Shown: positions 16,683 to 25,528, counted from the stretch's first letter. The stretch: 64,000 bases of DNA from Vitreimonas flagellata (GCF_004634425.1 NZ_SBJL01000001.1:1337001-1401000), one strand, 5' to 3'. Notes: generated by a model from the sequence alone, not told the origin. A program made the numbers and translations.

Positions 16683-17740
16683 TTACCCCCTCCAAGTTTC
16701 ATAACAGCCTGCTGCACAGCAGGCGCGATTGGCTTTTCGACCCGCACCGCCAAGGAATGGCCCATACGGCCAACGCGGCCTTGCACGAGATCGACAGCGC
16801 CGCACTTCAACGTCACCGGCGAATCCGGCGCAGCGTCCAGCATCAATGTGTCGCCGACCTTGAGATCGAGCACCTTGCCGAGCGGATGCTTCAATTCATC
16901 CAACACAGCGCGTACTTCGAGACGCGTCGCCCACAATTCGCTGGCGAGGTGGCCTTCCCAAATGTTGTCGCGGCCGAACTTCTCGCCCATGAATTGCTGC
17001 AGCAGCATTTTCCGGATTGGCTCGAGCGTGGCGTACGGCAACAGAAGCTCAAGCTTGCCGCCGCGATCTTCCATATCGACGCGAAGGCGCACGAGGATCG
17101 CGGCGTTCGGCGGACGCGCGATCGCGGCAAACCGCGGATTGGTTTCGATACGATCGAGCTTGAAATCGACTTCCGTCAGCGGCGCAAACGCCTGATGCGC
17201 GTCGTTTAACACGACTTCGACCATGCGCGTGACCAGCATGCGCTCGATCGTCGTGTAGGGTCGCCCTTCGACGCGCGCGGACGTTGCGCCGCGGCGTCCG
17301 CCGAGCAACACATCGACGATCGAATAGATGAGGCCGGAATCCACCGTCACCAGCCCGAAATTGTCGAGCTGCTCGGCGCGGAACACGGCAATAATTGCCG
17401 GCAGCGGAATCGAGTTCAGATAATCACCGAAGCGGATCGACGTAATCTGGTCGAGACTGACTTCGACGTTGTCGCTGGTGAAATTGCGCAAGCTCGTCGT
17501 CATCAACCGCACAAGGCGGTCGAACACGATTTCGAGCATCGGCAGACGCTCGTACGACACAAGCGCCGAATTGATGATCGCACGCACGCCAGAACGGCTC
17601 GCAGCGTCATCGTCGCCCATGCCGAAACCGAGCAGAGAGTCGATTTCGTCCTGATTGAGAATGCGCTCAGCCGTGCCCTCCTCGGTGGGGGCGTTCGGAT
17701 CCCATTCCGGGATTTCTTCCTGAGCAGCGTCGGCGCTCAT
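16679..17740 (-). CDS. fliM: Flagellar motor switch protein FliM
   Basis: FliM forms the C-ring and binds CheY-P to change rotation. The 353 residues show the N-terminal CheY-P-binding motif ILNQDEIDSLLGF (about 27-39), the middle CheC-like domain with SLRNFTSDNVEVSL and GRPYTTIERMLVTRM, and the C-terminal SpoA-type domain with KVLDLKVGDTLML and GRVGRMGHSLAVRV. The ATG overlaps the fliL stop by one base (TAATG). It is the second gene of the leftward fliL operon. Confidence 0.96.
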   Translation of the reverse strand: MSADAAQEEIPEWDPNAPTEEGTAERILNQDEIDSLLGFGMGDDDAASRSGVRAIINSALVSYERLPMLEIVFDRLVRLMTTSLRNFTSDNVEVSLDQITSIRFGDYLNSIPLPAIIAVFRAEQLDNFGLVTVDSGLIYSIVDVLLGGRRGATSARVEGRPYTTIERMLVTRMVEVVLNDAHQAFAPLTEVDFKLDRIETNPRFAAIARPPNAAILVRLRVDMEDRGGKLELLLPYATLEPIRKMLLQQFMGEKFGRDNIWEGHLASELWATRLEVRAVLDELKHPLGKVLDLKVGDTLMLDAAPDSPVTLKCGAVDLVQGRVGRMGHSLAVRVEKPIAPAVQQAVMKLGGGK

Positions 17741-18384
17741 TATTGCACCAGCATTTCTTCAATGAGCACAGCGTTGATCTGCAGCGGCGCGATCACGAGG
17801 TTCACGCGGCGCAACAGCTCAAGACGCAAACGATAGGCGCCGGCCGAACCGGAGAGATCATCCGTGCGCAATTCGCGCAGGAAGCCGTTGAACTGATCGC
17901 TGACGCGCGGGATGTGCTCGCCAAGCGCTGTGACGACTTCCTCGTTCGGCGCTTCAAGCGTGAGCTTCAGTTTAAGATACGCAGGTCGCCCATCGGGACC
18001 CGTGATGTTCACCAGCATTTCCGGCAACGCGACGAACACCGTCTCGCCTTCGCCGTACGTGATCATGGTGCCGTTTGGCCCCGGCACGGGTTCACCCGGC
18101 GCGCCTTCGGCGCCGTGACCACCGCCGCCCTTGGCTTTGCCGTGATCGCCAGTTTCGGCTTCGGCGTGTTGCTCGCCACTTGGCTTCAGCAACAGAAACG
18201 CAGCAGCGCCGCCGCCGCCGAGCACAAGGATCGCCGGCAAGATGATGAAGAGGACGAGCGTCTTGCCCGACATCTTCTTCTTGGCGGGCGCTTCGCCCTC
18301 TGCGCCTTCAGCCGCTTCGGCCGGCGGGCTTGCGCCCTCGGCTTCTTCGGCTTCGTCGCCCTTTTTCTTCTTCTTTCCGAACAT
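17740..18384 (-). CDS. fliL: Flagellar basal body-associated protein FliL
   Basis: A single-pass inner-membrane protein around the stator. It has a Lys/Glu-rich cytoplasmic N-terminus (about 1-38), a transmembrane helix (TLVLFIILPAILVLGGGGAA, about 42-64), a Gly/His/Glu linker, and a periplasmic stomatin-like domain (VFVALPEMLVNITG, YLKLKLTLE). I used the ATG at 18384; the preceding GTG adds one residue only. It is the first gene of the leftward fliL-fliM operon and is divergent from flgF, with which it shares a 187-bp control region. Confidence 0.95.
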   Translation of the reverse strand: MFGKKKKKGDEAEEAEGASPPAEAAEGAEGEAPAKKKMSGKTLVLFIILPAILVLGGGGAAAFLLLKPSGEQHAEAETGDHGKAKGGGGHGAEGAPGEPVPGPNGTMITYGEGETVFVALPEMLVNITGPDGRPAYLKLKLTLEAPNEEVVTALGEHIPRVSDQFNGFLRELRTDDLSGSAGAYRLRLELLRRVNLVIAPLQINAVLIEEMLVQ

Positions 18385-18422
18385 CACGGAATCGCTCGCG
18401 CATTAAGACCGCTCCTTGGTGC

Positions 18423-18437
18423 GCAAGACGTGGTTAA
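18423..18437 (-). promoter_or_regulatory. Possible CtrA-like half site upstream of fliL
   Basis: Reading toward fliL, TTAACCACGTCTTGC has one perfect TTAA half and a degraded second half at the TTAA-N7-TTAA spacing recognised by CtrA in Caulobacter. The fliL operon is CtrA-controlled in Caulobacter, so the position about 40 bases upstream of the start is sensible. The match is weak on its own. Confidence 0.3.
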
Positions 18438-18452
18438 GGATTGGTAGCAACT

Positions 18453-18467
18453 CGGCAAAACTTGCCG
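18453..18467. promoter_or_regulatory. FlbD/ftr-like enhancer palindrome
   Basis: A perfect inverted repeat CGGCAA-N3-TTGCCG. It resembles the ftr elements bound by FlbD, the NtrC-type activator of Caulobacter flagellar genes. Its centre is about 110 bases upstream of the start point predicted from the flgF sigma-54 promoter, which is the usual enhancer distance. It could also repress fliL on the other side. Seen directly; FlbD binding is inferred. Confidence 0.65.
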
Positions 18468-18525
18468 GCGCCGCGGCAGAAAAGGCGCCTGCTGTTCACC
18501 ATACCGCACGAGCTCGATTAAATAA

Positions 18526-18538
18526 AATCAGTCACTTA
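18526..18538 (+). promoter_or_regulatory. IHF-like site
   Basis: AATCAGTCACTTA differs from the IHF consensus WATCAA-N4-TTR at one position. It sits in the only AT-rich stretch of the fliL-flgF region, between the ftr-like palindrome and the sigma-54 promoter, exactly where IHF bends DNA at Caulobacter flagellar promoters. Confidence 0.55.
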
Positions 18539-18542
18539 GAGT

Positions 18543-18558
18543 CTGGCACGCCCTTTGC
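18543..18558 (+). promoter_or_regulatory. Sigma-54 promoter of flgF-flgG-flgA-flgH
   Basis: CTGGCACG-N4-TTGC matches the RpoN consensus at every conserved position: the GG of the -24 box at 18545-18546 and the GC of the -12 box at 18557-18558. The predicted start of transcription is near 18570, only about two bases before the flgF ATG at 18572, so the message would be nearly leaderless. Confidence 0.85.
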
Positions 18559-18571
18559 GTGGTTAATGGCG

Positions 18572-19300
18572 ATGGATAACGCACTCATGCTCGGCCTGCA
18601 GACGCAACGTGTTCTGCAACGGCGGATGGATATCGCGGCGAACAATCTCGCCAACGTGGCCACCACGGGCTTCAAGGCCGATGGCATCTGGCTGCAAGAA
18701 GCCGACAGCACCAACGCACACGCAGAAGAAGCCCCCACCAACATTCGTTTCGTTCGCGACATGGGCCTTGTGCGCAACATGCAGCAAGGCCCGATCGCGA
18801 TGACGGGCAATCCGCTCGATGTCGCCATTGAAGGCGAAGGCTTCTTCATGGTGCAAGGCCCGAATGGGCAAACGCTCTACACGCGCGATGGCGCGTTTTC
18901 GTTAGCCGGTGATGGACGCCTCGTGACCAGCGATGGTTACCCGGTCCTCAGCGGCGGGGGAGCGCCGATCGTTCTCGATCCGCAAGGCGAAACGCCTTCG
19001 ATCGGGCGCGACGGCGCTATTCGTGTGGCCGGCGTCGAGGCCGGTCGCATTGGTGTGGCGAGTTTCGCCGCACCGGCCGCGCTCCAAAAGGTCGGGGACA
19101 ACCTTTGGGACGCGGAAGGACAAAGAGCGGGTGAGTTTGAAGGCGTGGTCGTTCAAGGAGCTCTCGAAGGCTCCAACGTACGCCCCGTCGTTGAGCTCAC
19201 CCGGCTCATTGAAATCTCGCGCGCTTACCAATCGGCGGCGAAAATTGTTTCGAACACCGATGATTTGCGTCAGCGCGCGATCCAACAACTCGGCCGATAA
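18572..19300 (+). CDS. flgF: Flagellar proximal rod protein FlgF
   Basis: A 242-residue rod protein. The MDNALMLGLQTQRVLQRRMD start, the rod signature NNLANVATTGFKAD, the central GEGFFMVQ and YTRDGAFSLAGDGRLVTSDGYP blocks, and the C-terminal VELTRLIEISRAYQSAAKIV helix are all typical. I preferred MDNA (18572) to an ATG six bases upstream because family members begin with MDN and because the sigma-54 start point falls near 18570. It is the first gene of the rightward flg operon. No Shine-Dalgarno is visible, in line with a leaderless message. Confidence 0.95.
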   Translation: MDNALMLGLQTQRVLQRRMDIAANNLANVATTGFKADGIWLQEADSTNAHAEEAPTNIRFVRDMGLVRNMQQGPIAMTGNPLDVAIEGEGFFMVQGPNGQTLYTRDGAFSLAGDGRLVTSDGYPVLSGGGAPIVLDPQGETPSIGRDGAIRVAGVEAGRIGVASFAAPAALQKVGDNLWDAEGQRAGEFEGVVVQGALEGSNVRPVVELTRLIEISRAYQSAAKIVSNTDDLRQRAIQQLGR

Positions 19301-19315
19301 GGAAAGTCCCTAGAC

Positions 19316-20101
19316 ATGCGTGCACTCTCGATCGCCGCCAGCGGCATGCAGGCGCAGCAAACCAACGTCGACGTCATTTCGCACAACATCGCAAACATGA
19401 ACACGACGGGCTACAAGCGCCAACGCGCCGAATTCCAGGACATGCTCTATCAAAACATAGAGCGTCCAGGTTCGACGTCGTCCGCCTCGGGCGCAATTTT
19501 GCCGATGGGCATTCAGCTCGGCGTCGGCGTGCAGACCGACGCAGTTGGCCGCATCACCAGCCAGGGCAGCATCACCGTCAGCGATAATCCTTATGACGTC
19601 GCCATTAGTGGGCGCGGCTACCTGCAAATCGCCCTGCCCTCTGGTCAAACCGGATACACGCGCGCAGGCAACCTCGCAGTAAATGGCGACGGCTCGATCG
19701 TGACATCTGACGGCTATCTGCTTGAGCCGTCGATCACAGTGCCGGCCGAAGCGACGGGCATTCAGATCACGCGTGACGGCGTCGTCGAAGTGACCATGCA
19801 AGGCCAAGTCGAGCCGCAGCAGATTGGCCAAATTGAAATCGCCACCTTCATCAACCCGCCGGGCCTCGAAGCCATCGGCGACAATCTCTTCTTGGAAACG
19901 CCCGCCTCCGGCGCCCCGAACACGTCAACGCCGGGCTCGCCAGGCTTTGGCACGATCATGCAAGGCTTCCTCGAACTCTCGAACGTCAACGCGGTTGAGG
20001 AAATTTCGTCGCTGATCGTGGCGCAACGCGCCTACGAGATGAACGCGCGCGTCATCACCGCCGCCGACGAAATGCTCCAATCGACGACGCAATTGCGCTG
20101 A
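19316..20101 (+). CDS. flgG: Flagellar distal rod protein FlgG
   Basis: The 261 residues match FlgG along the full length: MRALSIAASGMQAQQTNVDV, SHNIANMNTTGYKRQRAEF, GVQTDAVGRITSQGSI, YTRAGNLAVNGDGSIVTSDG and the C-terminal EEISSLIVAQRAYEMNARVI helix. FlgG forms the distal rod that crosses the peptidoglycan and lies inside the P and L rings. It starts 15 bases after flgF and 11 bases before flgA. Confidence 0.97.
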   Translation: MRALSIAASGMQAQQTNVDVISHNIANMNTTGYKRQRAEFQDMLYQNIERPGSTSSASGAILPMGIQLGVGVQTDAVGRITSQGSITVSDNPYDVAISGRGYLQIALPSGQTGYTRAGNLAVNGDGSIVTSDGYLLEPSITVPAEATGIQITRDGVVEVTMQGQVEPQQIGQIEIATFINPPGLEAIGDNLFLETPASGAPNTSTPGSPGFGTIMQGFLELSNVNAVEEISSLIVAQRAYEMNARVITAADEMLQSTTQLR

Positions 20102-20112
20102 GGAGGATCAAC

Positions 20113-20643
20113 ATGCTGCGCTGGTTCTGCCTTCTCGCTTGCCTCTACATGGTGTTCGCCTCCGTGGCGTTCGCCGAGCCCGTCACGCTGCGCACGCGCA
20201 TCGAAGCGAGCGGCCCTGCTGTCACGATGGGCGACGTGTTCGAGGGCGCGCCAGCCGACGTCGCCGGTCGCGCCATCGCGCCGTCCCCGCCAGCGGGGCA
20301 AATCAGCACCATCAATATGCCCGTGCTGCAAGCGGCAGCATCCGCTGCTGGGCTACAGTTCACGCCGCCGGCGGGCGTCAACGCTGTGCAAGTTGTTCGC
20401 CCTGGCGGCTTGCGCGCGACCCTGCCGGCGGCGGGAGGCAATCGCACGATTGTCGACGCTGTCATTCGCCGCGGCGAAAGCGTGAACCTGGTTTATCAAG
20501 CGCCAGGCATGTCGCTGATGATGCGCGCACGCGCGCTCGAAGATGGCGCGATCGGCCAACCCATACGTCTGCAAAACACATCGTCCAATCGAACCATTGA
20601 AGCCGTGGTCACTGGCCCCGGCGCTGCGAGAGCCAATCCATGA
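20113..20643 (+). CDS. flgA: Flagellar P-ring assembly chaperone FlgA
   Basis: A 176-residue periplasmic protein with a signal peptide (about 1-21, ending VAFAEP) and a SAF-type beta-clip region (GESVNLVYQAPGMSLMMRARAL, GAIGQPIRLQN, AVVTGPG). FlgA helps FlgI assemble into the P-ring. AGGAGG precedes the ATG. The protein is on the short side for FlgA, with a reduced N-terminal part. Its stop overlaps flgH as ATGA. flgI itself is not in the window. Confidence 0.9.
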   Translation: MLRWFCLLACLYMVFASVAFAEPVTLRTRIEASGPAVTMGDVFEGAPADVAGRAIAPSPPAGQISTINMPVLQAAASAAGLQFTPPAGVNAVQVVRPGGLRATLPAAGGNRTIVDAVIRRGESVNLVYQAPGMSLMMRARALEDGAIGQPIRLQNTSSNRTIEAVVTGPGAARANP

Positions 20644-21446
20644 GCCCTGAAAACTCCCTTCGCGCCCTCGCCCTTCTTGCGCTCGCGACCAGCACTGGCG
20701 CTTGCGCGAGCCTCGACACTGGGGCAATGGCGCAGGACGCCATCGCTGCACCCGGCGTGGCCTATGACGCCGCCCGCCGCGGTTTGGCGCCGCCGCAACT
20801 CGCGCCTGTTGGCACACCAGCCGCGCTCACGGGCGGTGCGCAACAGACGATGCCGTCGTATCCGGAGCCCGTGGCGTATGAACCCGCGCCGAATTCGCTC
20901 TGGCGTTCAGGTTCGCGCAGTTTCTTCAACGATCAGCGCGCCAATCGCATTGGCGACATTCTGACCGTCGAGATCGAGATCGACGACAGCGCCGAGCTTT
21001 CGAACACCTCGAACCGCTCACGCGAAGCCTCAAGCTCGGCGGGCATCTCGAACTTCTTCGGGCTTGAGCAAAGTGTCGGCGATCTCATCGGCGGCGCGTT
21101 CGACACCGAGAATTTGATCGGCGGCAACGCAGATTCCGAACATCGCGGCACTGGCGCGATCAATCGCGAAGAGAAGATCGAGCTCACGGTCGCGGCCGTG
21201 ATCGTGGATCGTCTGCCCAACGGCAATCTCGTCATCGCGGGTCGCCAAGAGGTGCGCATCAATGGCGAACTGCGCGAACTCACCGTCAGCGGCATCATCC
21301 GCCCTGAAGATGTGACCAGCGACAACAAGATCAATCACACGCAGATCGCGGAAGCCCGCATCTCCTATGGCGGCCGCGGCTCGATCAGCGCCGTCCAACG
21401 CCCCAATTGGGGCCAACGCCTCGGCGACGCGATTACGCCGTGGTGA
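20640..21446 (+). CDS. flgH: Flagellar L-ring lipoprotein FlgH
   Basis: The 268-residue outer-membrane L-ring subunit. An N-terminal signal ends in an apparent lipobox (TSTGAC), followed by a Pro-rich linker. The conserved core then runs SLWRSGSRSFFNDQRANRIGD, ILTVEIEIDDSAE, LPNGNLVIAGRQEVRINGE, LTVSGIIRPEDV and ISYGGRGSISAVQRPNWGQR. Translation is coupled to flgA. It is the last recognisable structural gene of the operon. Confidence 0.97.
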   Translation: MSPENSLRALALLALATSTGACASLDTGAMAQDAIAAPGVAYDAARRGLAPPQLAPVGTPAALTGGAQQTMPSYPEPVAYEPAPNSLWRSGSRSFFNDQRANRIGDILTVEIEIDDSAELSNTSNRSREASSSAGISNFFGLEQSVGDLIGGAFDTENLIGGNADSEHRGTGAINREEKIELTVAAVIVDRLPNGNLVIAGRQEVRINGELRELTVSGIIRPEDVTSDNKINHTQIAEARISYGGRGSISAVQRPNWGQRLGDAITPW

Positions 21447-21460
21447 TTTCACCGCAAAAT

Positions 21461-21477
21461 ATTACCTCTTAGGTAAT
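21461..21477. repeat. Short perfect palindrome after flgH
   Basis: ATTACCT-CTT-AGGTAAT is a perfect 7-bp inverted repeat with a three-base loop, 15 bases after flgH. It is not GC-rich and has no T-tract, so it is a poor intrinsic terminator. An operator for the following small membrane gene is possible. Confidence 0.4.
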
Positions 21478-21530
21478 GGCGTATCGCTCGATTAAGGTCA
21501 GCTTCAGGACACATTGTACTGGAGCTGATC

Positions 21531-21875
21531 GTGATCGCTTTTCGCGGCTTTCTCTTTATCTTCCTCGCGGCACTTCTCGCCTACACAGCGATCGTAATTG
21601 CCAATCACGGTTGGAATTTGCTGCCCGTCTTCTTCGGCGATATCGCCGCGATGAATTGGCCCGGCCAATTCATCCTCGATTTCATGGGCTTTCTCGCCCT
21701 CTCCGCGCTCTGGACAGCATGGCGTCACCACTTTTCACCAACAGGCCTCGCACTCGCCATCCTCGCCTTCTTCGGCGGCATGGGCTTCCTCGCGATCTAT
21801 TTGCTCCTGGCAAGCCTGCGTGCACGTGGCGACGTGGCCGTGTTGTTGCTCGGTCCCGCGAGAGCTGCGCGCTGA
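21531..21875 (+). CDS. Small three-helix membrane protein
   Basis: A 114-residue hydrophobic protein with three predicted membrane segments (about 3-23, 45-62, 70-95). The GTG start has GGAG six bases upstream. The middle has GQFILDFMGFLALSALWTAWRH, a pattern recalling DUF2834-type proteins, but I cannot assign it firmly. It lies 84 bases after flgH in the same direction and could be read from the flg promoter. It ends four bases before the convergent xseA stop. Confidence 0.6.
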   Translation: MIAFRGFLFIFLAALLAYTAIVIANHGWNLLPVFFGDIAAMNWPGQFILDFMGFLALSALWTAWRHHFSPTGLALAILAFFGGMGFLAIYLLLASLRARGDVAVLLLGPARAAR

Positions 21876-21879
21876 AATC

Positions 21880-23316
21880 CTAGAACAACGACCCCTGATC
21901 GCCGCCGGGCTTGGCCTTCGCACGTGGTTTGCCCGCTTCAGCTGGCGGATCGATCACGGCTTTCTTCTGCTCGTCCGCAAACGTGAGCTGCACCACATCA
22001 CCCGCGTTCAAATCCTTCGCCGCGCGCACCAGCGTGCCGTCGTCGCGTTGCACCATCACGAAGCCGCGCGCGAGAACGCTCTTGTGCGACAAGCTCTCCA
22101 GCATGCGTGCCGCTCCATCCAAATGCTTGCGATGCGTCACGAGTGACCGCGTCATCGCCGGCTGTAACCGCGCCGCAGCTTGCAGCAAACGCTCGCGCCG
22201 CCGTGTGATGTCTTGCGCCAATGCTTGCGGCCGCAGGCGGGCAGCAATGCGGTCCAGCTTCGATTGCGCCGCGCGCGTGTTCGTCACTAAGGCCGCATTC
22301 AGTCGCTCCGCCGCGCGATCATAACGCTGCTGCGGAATCTGAAAGAGCGTCTCCAGCCTCGGCAGCTTTGCCGACGCCGCGCGCAATTCCGTGCGTCGTT
22401 TCTCCAGCCCGCGCACCAGGCCGCCCTTCAGCCGGCCTTCCAACATCTCGACGCGCTCTACCAATTCCGCGCGGACCGGCACGGCTTTTTCCGCGGCCCC
22501 CGTCGGCGTGGGTGCGCGCAGATCCGACGCGAAATCGATCAACGTCGTGTCCGTCTCGTGGCCCACCGCGCTGATCAGCGGGATTACACTCTCCGCTGTG
22601 GCGCGCACCACGACCTCTTCATTGAACGCCCACAAATCCTCGATCGAGCCGCCGCCGCGCGCCACGATCAGCACGTCCGGCCGCATATCGCCCTGCAGCG
22701 CGTTGAAGCCCTTGATCGCACGCGCCACTTGTCCCGCCGCTTCCTGGCCCTGCACCAGCACCGGCCACACAATCACGCGGCACGGAAAGCGCTCGCGCAA
22801 GCGATGCAGAATGTCGCGGATCACCGCGCCGGTCGGCGATGTCACCACGCCGATCGTACGCGGCAAATACGGGATGCGTTTCTTGCGCTCCGCCGCGAAC
22901 AGACCTTCCGCCGCGAGCTTCGCCTTCAGCTTCTCCAATTGCGCCAGCAACGCGCCGACGCCCGCGGGCGCCATGCGATCGGCAATGAGCTGATATTGCG
23001 ACCGCCCCGGATAGGTGGAGAGCCGCCCTTCGGCGACCACCTCCAAGCCTTCCTCCGGCCTGAACGACAACGCCTGCACATTCGCCTTCCACATCACCGT
23101 GGAGATGCTGGCGTTCTCATCCTTCAGGTCGACGTACAAATGCCCCGACTTGGCGATCAACACGCGGCCCAATTCGCCGCGCACGCGTACGCGATCGAAA
23201 TTGGTCTCCATCGTGCGCTTTACCGCCTGGGCCAATTCGCTGACCGAAACCTCGGGCAGATTGCTGCCCGCTTGGGCTGCTTGGGTGGGGGCGGCGGCGT
23301 CTGACATCAGTTTCAT
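21880..23316 (-). CDS. xseA: Exodeoxyribonuclease VII large subunit
   Basis: Degrades single-stranded DNA to oligonucleotides together with XseB. The 478 residues have the N-terminal OB fold (VRVRGELGRVLIAKSGHLYVDLKD), the catalytic core with RIPYLPRTIGVVTSPTGAVIRDILHRL and DVLIVARGGGSIEDLWAFN...AVGHETDTTLIDFASDLRAPTPT (key motifs), and a C-terminal coiled coil ending in a Lys-rich tail. xseB is not in the window. The gene is convergent with the small membrane gene and divergent from the solenoid gene. Confidence 0.95.
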   Translation of the reverse strand: MKLMSDAAAPTQAAQAGSNLPEVSVSELAQAVKRTMETNFDRVRVRGELGRVLIAKSGHLYVDLKDENASISTVMWKANVQALSFRPEEGLEVVAEGRLSTYPGRSQYQLIADRMAPAGVGALLAQLEKLKAKLAAEGLFAAERKKRIPYLPRTIGVVTSPTGAVIRDILHRLRERFPCRVIVWPVLVQGQEAAGQVARAIKGFNALQGDMRPDVLIVARGGGSIEDLWAFNEEVVVRATAESVIPLISAVGHETDTTLIDFASDLRAPTPTGAAEKAVPVRAELVERVEMLEGRLKGGLVRGLEKRRTELRAASAKLPRLETLFQIPQQRYDRAAERLNAALVTNTRAAQSKLDRIAARLRPQALAQDITRRRERLLQAAARLQPAMTRSLVTHRKHLDGAARMLESLSHKSVLARGFVMVQRDDGTLVRAAKDLNAGDVVQLTFADEQKKAVIDPPAEAGKPRAKAKPGGDQGSLF

Positions 23317-23383
23317 ATAAGGCGACTCGCGCCCGCTTGCGGAGTTTGCTTAAATTCGTCCCTGGCTGGGGGGCCGGGGGATC

Positions 23384-25528
23384 ATGGGCATGGCGTTCGA
23401 CGCGAACGATCTGTCGCCACACGAACATTTCGTCGTGGAACGCACCATTGCGGGCGAGACCGCCGATTTTACGCCCATGGCCGGCCCTGGCGGGGCCAAA
23501 CCCATTATTCGCGCCGGCTTCCTGCGCAAGCTCATGCTGGGCGTCGATCCAAGCTGGGTGATTCGCACGCCTGGCGTGCGTTTGAAAGGCGCACGCATTG
23601 AAGGCGTGCTCGACCTTACTGATTGTTCAGGCGTGGGCGCCGCGGGCCTGCCCGCGCTCGCACTTGTGGATTGCGAGATCCCCGAAATCATCGACCTCAG
23701 CCATTCGCGGCTCGCGCGCTTCTCGCTGCTGAACAGTCGGCTGACCCGCCTCGTCGCGGTGGAAACTCAAATCGACGGCGAACTCGATATGTGCGGCGTC
23801 GCCCCGCTCGGCGCGCCCGGTCAAGAAACACTCACGGTAAAACTGCGCGGCGCACGCATCGACGGCGATCTCGCCGCGCGCGACGCAAAATTCGCCCGCG
23901 CCACCGACAGCACTGAAGACGCGCTCATGCTGCAGGGCATCGAGGTCGCCGGCACGGTGTTCTTCGACGGCAGCTTCGAAGCGTTTGGATGCATCTGGCT
24001 TCAACAAGCGCGTCTGATGGGCGGCCTCTCTTGCGAGGGCGGCCAAATGCTGAACCGCTCCGAAACAGGCGAAGCGGCGGCATTCACGGCCGACGGCGCC
24101 GAGATTAGCACGGTGTTGATGCGCAACGGATTCAAGGCCGAGGGCGAAGTGCGCTTTGTCGGCGCGCGCGTCGCACAGGTGTTCGAGTTTACAGACGCGT
24201 CGCTGCGCAATGAGTTTGGCGTGGCCCTCAACCTCGCCAGCGCGGCATCAGGCGGCCAGGTCGGGCTGGTGAACGCCAAAATCTCGGGTCAAGTGTTTCT
24301 TTCCAATGCTGAGATCGGTCGTAACTTCGACGTGCGCGGCGCCGAGATCAATCATCGCCTCACGCCGCGCGGCGATACGTTCGGCCGCGCCATCGAAGCC
24401 GCAAGCGTCAGCGTCGGCGGCGCCGTATTGCTGCAGGGCGCCAACATCAAGGGCGAAATCTTCCTCGCTGACGCCCGTATCAACGGCTACCTCGCCTTCG
24501 GCGGCGGCCGCTTCATCAATGGCGGCGGCTGGGCCATTCGCGCGCCGAACGCCCGCGTCGGCGGCAATCTCACGCTGAAGATCGACGAAAACGGCTATGC
24601 GCCGCATGGGCAAAAGACGGTCGTCGAAGGCGGCTTAAAACTCGATCGCGCCCGCATCGACGGCGCGCTGTCGTGGCTCAACCTCGAACTGCGCGGCCCA
24701 GGTCCCGACAACATGAAGGGCGCCTTTTTCTCATTCGCTGATGCGCAAATCTCCGGCCCGATCCAGGCCAAGACCCTCGTCACGCAGCAAGACGCCCGCA
24801 TCGATGCGTCGGGCGCGACATGCTCAGCACTCGACGACGACGTGAAAACCGGTTGGGGCGCGGAAACCTCAACGCTCACGCTCGACGGCTTCGCTTATCA
24901 GCGCATCGACAGCGCCAACGAAAACTGGCGCGCGCGCCTCGCTTGGCTACGTCGCTCCAAGCGCGACGGCGACCGCTTCTCGCCGCAACCTTTCACGCAC
25001 GCCGCTAACGTCTATGCCCGCACGGGCCGCCGCGACGACGCGCGGCGCATCCTGCTGGCGCAACACGATCAGCGCACGCTTTCAGCCTCGGCCGGCCCCT
25101 TCACTTGGGCGCTCTCGTCACTCTTCGGCGTGATCGCAGGGTACGGCTTGGCGCCGATCCGCGTCGTGCGCGCGCTTGTGCTCTTTCTCGCCATCGGCGT
25201 CGCCGGCGTGTTCGCGATGAATGCGCAAGGCGCGCTCGTCACGCCGCAAGGCCGCGCCTGCAACGGCGCGATCGAGCCTGCGCTCTACGCCATCGATGTA
25301 GCGCTCCCGGTGATCGATCTCGGCCAGGAAAGCCGCTGCGCTCCCGGCCGCACCGCGCGCGCCGAATTGCCGCAAGGCATGGCGGTGTCTGAGACCAGCG
25401 ATTGGCGCCTGTTCGAAGGTGTGGCCCTCTGGCGCTGGGCGCATGCGCTTTACGCCATGCTGGGCGCGATCCTGACGGCGCTGGCGGTGGTGACCTTTTC
25501 CGGCATCATGAAGCCGAAGGACGATTAA
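23384..25528 (+). CDS. Beta-solenoid protein with C-terminal membrane anchor
   Basis: A 714-residue protein. From about residue 60 to 510 it has many copies of a pattern like GARI-x-G-x-L-x-L-x-x-A (e.g. LKGARIEGVLDLTD, VNAKISGQVFLSNAEI, LQGANIKGEIFLADARI, LKLDRARIDGALSW). This predicts a right-handed beta-helix related to pentapeptide-repeat or bactofilin folds. Two transmembrane segments follow (about 587-610 and 683-705), separated by a loop with VALPVIDLGQE and three nearby Cys residues. No catalytic motif is seen. Similar proteins are sometimes annotated as membrane oxidoreductases without evidence. Function unknown. Confidence 0.7.
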   Translation: MGMAFDANDLSPHEHFVVERTIAGETADFTPMAGPGGAKPIIRAGFLRKLMLGVDPSWVIRTPGVRLKGARIEGVLDLTDCSGVGAAGLPALALVDCEIPEIIDLSHSRLARFSLLNSRLTRLVAVETQIDGELDMCGVAPLGAPGQETLTVKLRGARIDGDLAARDAKFARATDSTEDALMLQGIEVAGTVFFDGSFEAFGCIWLQQARLMGGLSCEGGQMLNRSETGEAAAFTADGAEISTVLMRNGFKAEGEVRFVGARVAQVFEFTDASLRNEFGVALNLASAASGGQVGLVNAKISGQVFLSNAEIGRNFDVRGAEINHRLTPRGDTFGRAIEAASVSVGGAVLLQGANIKGEIFLADARINGYLAFGGGRFINGGGWAIRAPNARVGGNLTLKIDENGYAPHGQKTVVEGGLKLDRARIDGALSWLNLELRGPGPDNMKGAFFSFADAQISGPIQAKTLVTQQDARIDASGATCSALDDDVKTGWGAETSTLTLDGFAYQRIDSANENWRARLAWLRRSKRDGDRFSPQPFTHAANVYARTGRRDDARRILLAQHDQRTLSASAGPFTWALSSLFGVIAGYGLAPIRVVRALVLFLAIGVAGVFAMNAQGALVTPQGRACNGAIEPALYAIDVALPVIDLGQESRCAPGRTARAELPQGMAVSETSDWRLFEGVALWRWAHALYAMLGAILTALAVVTFSGIMKPKDD

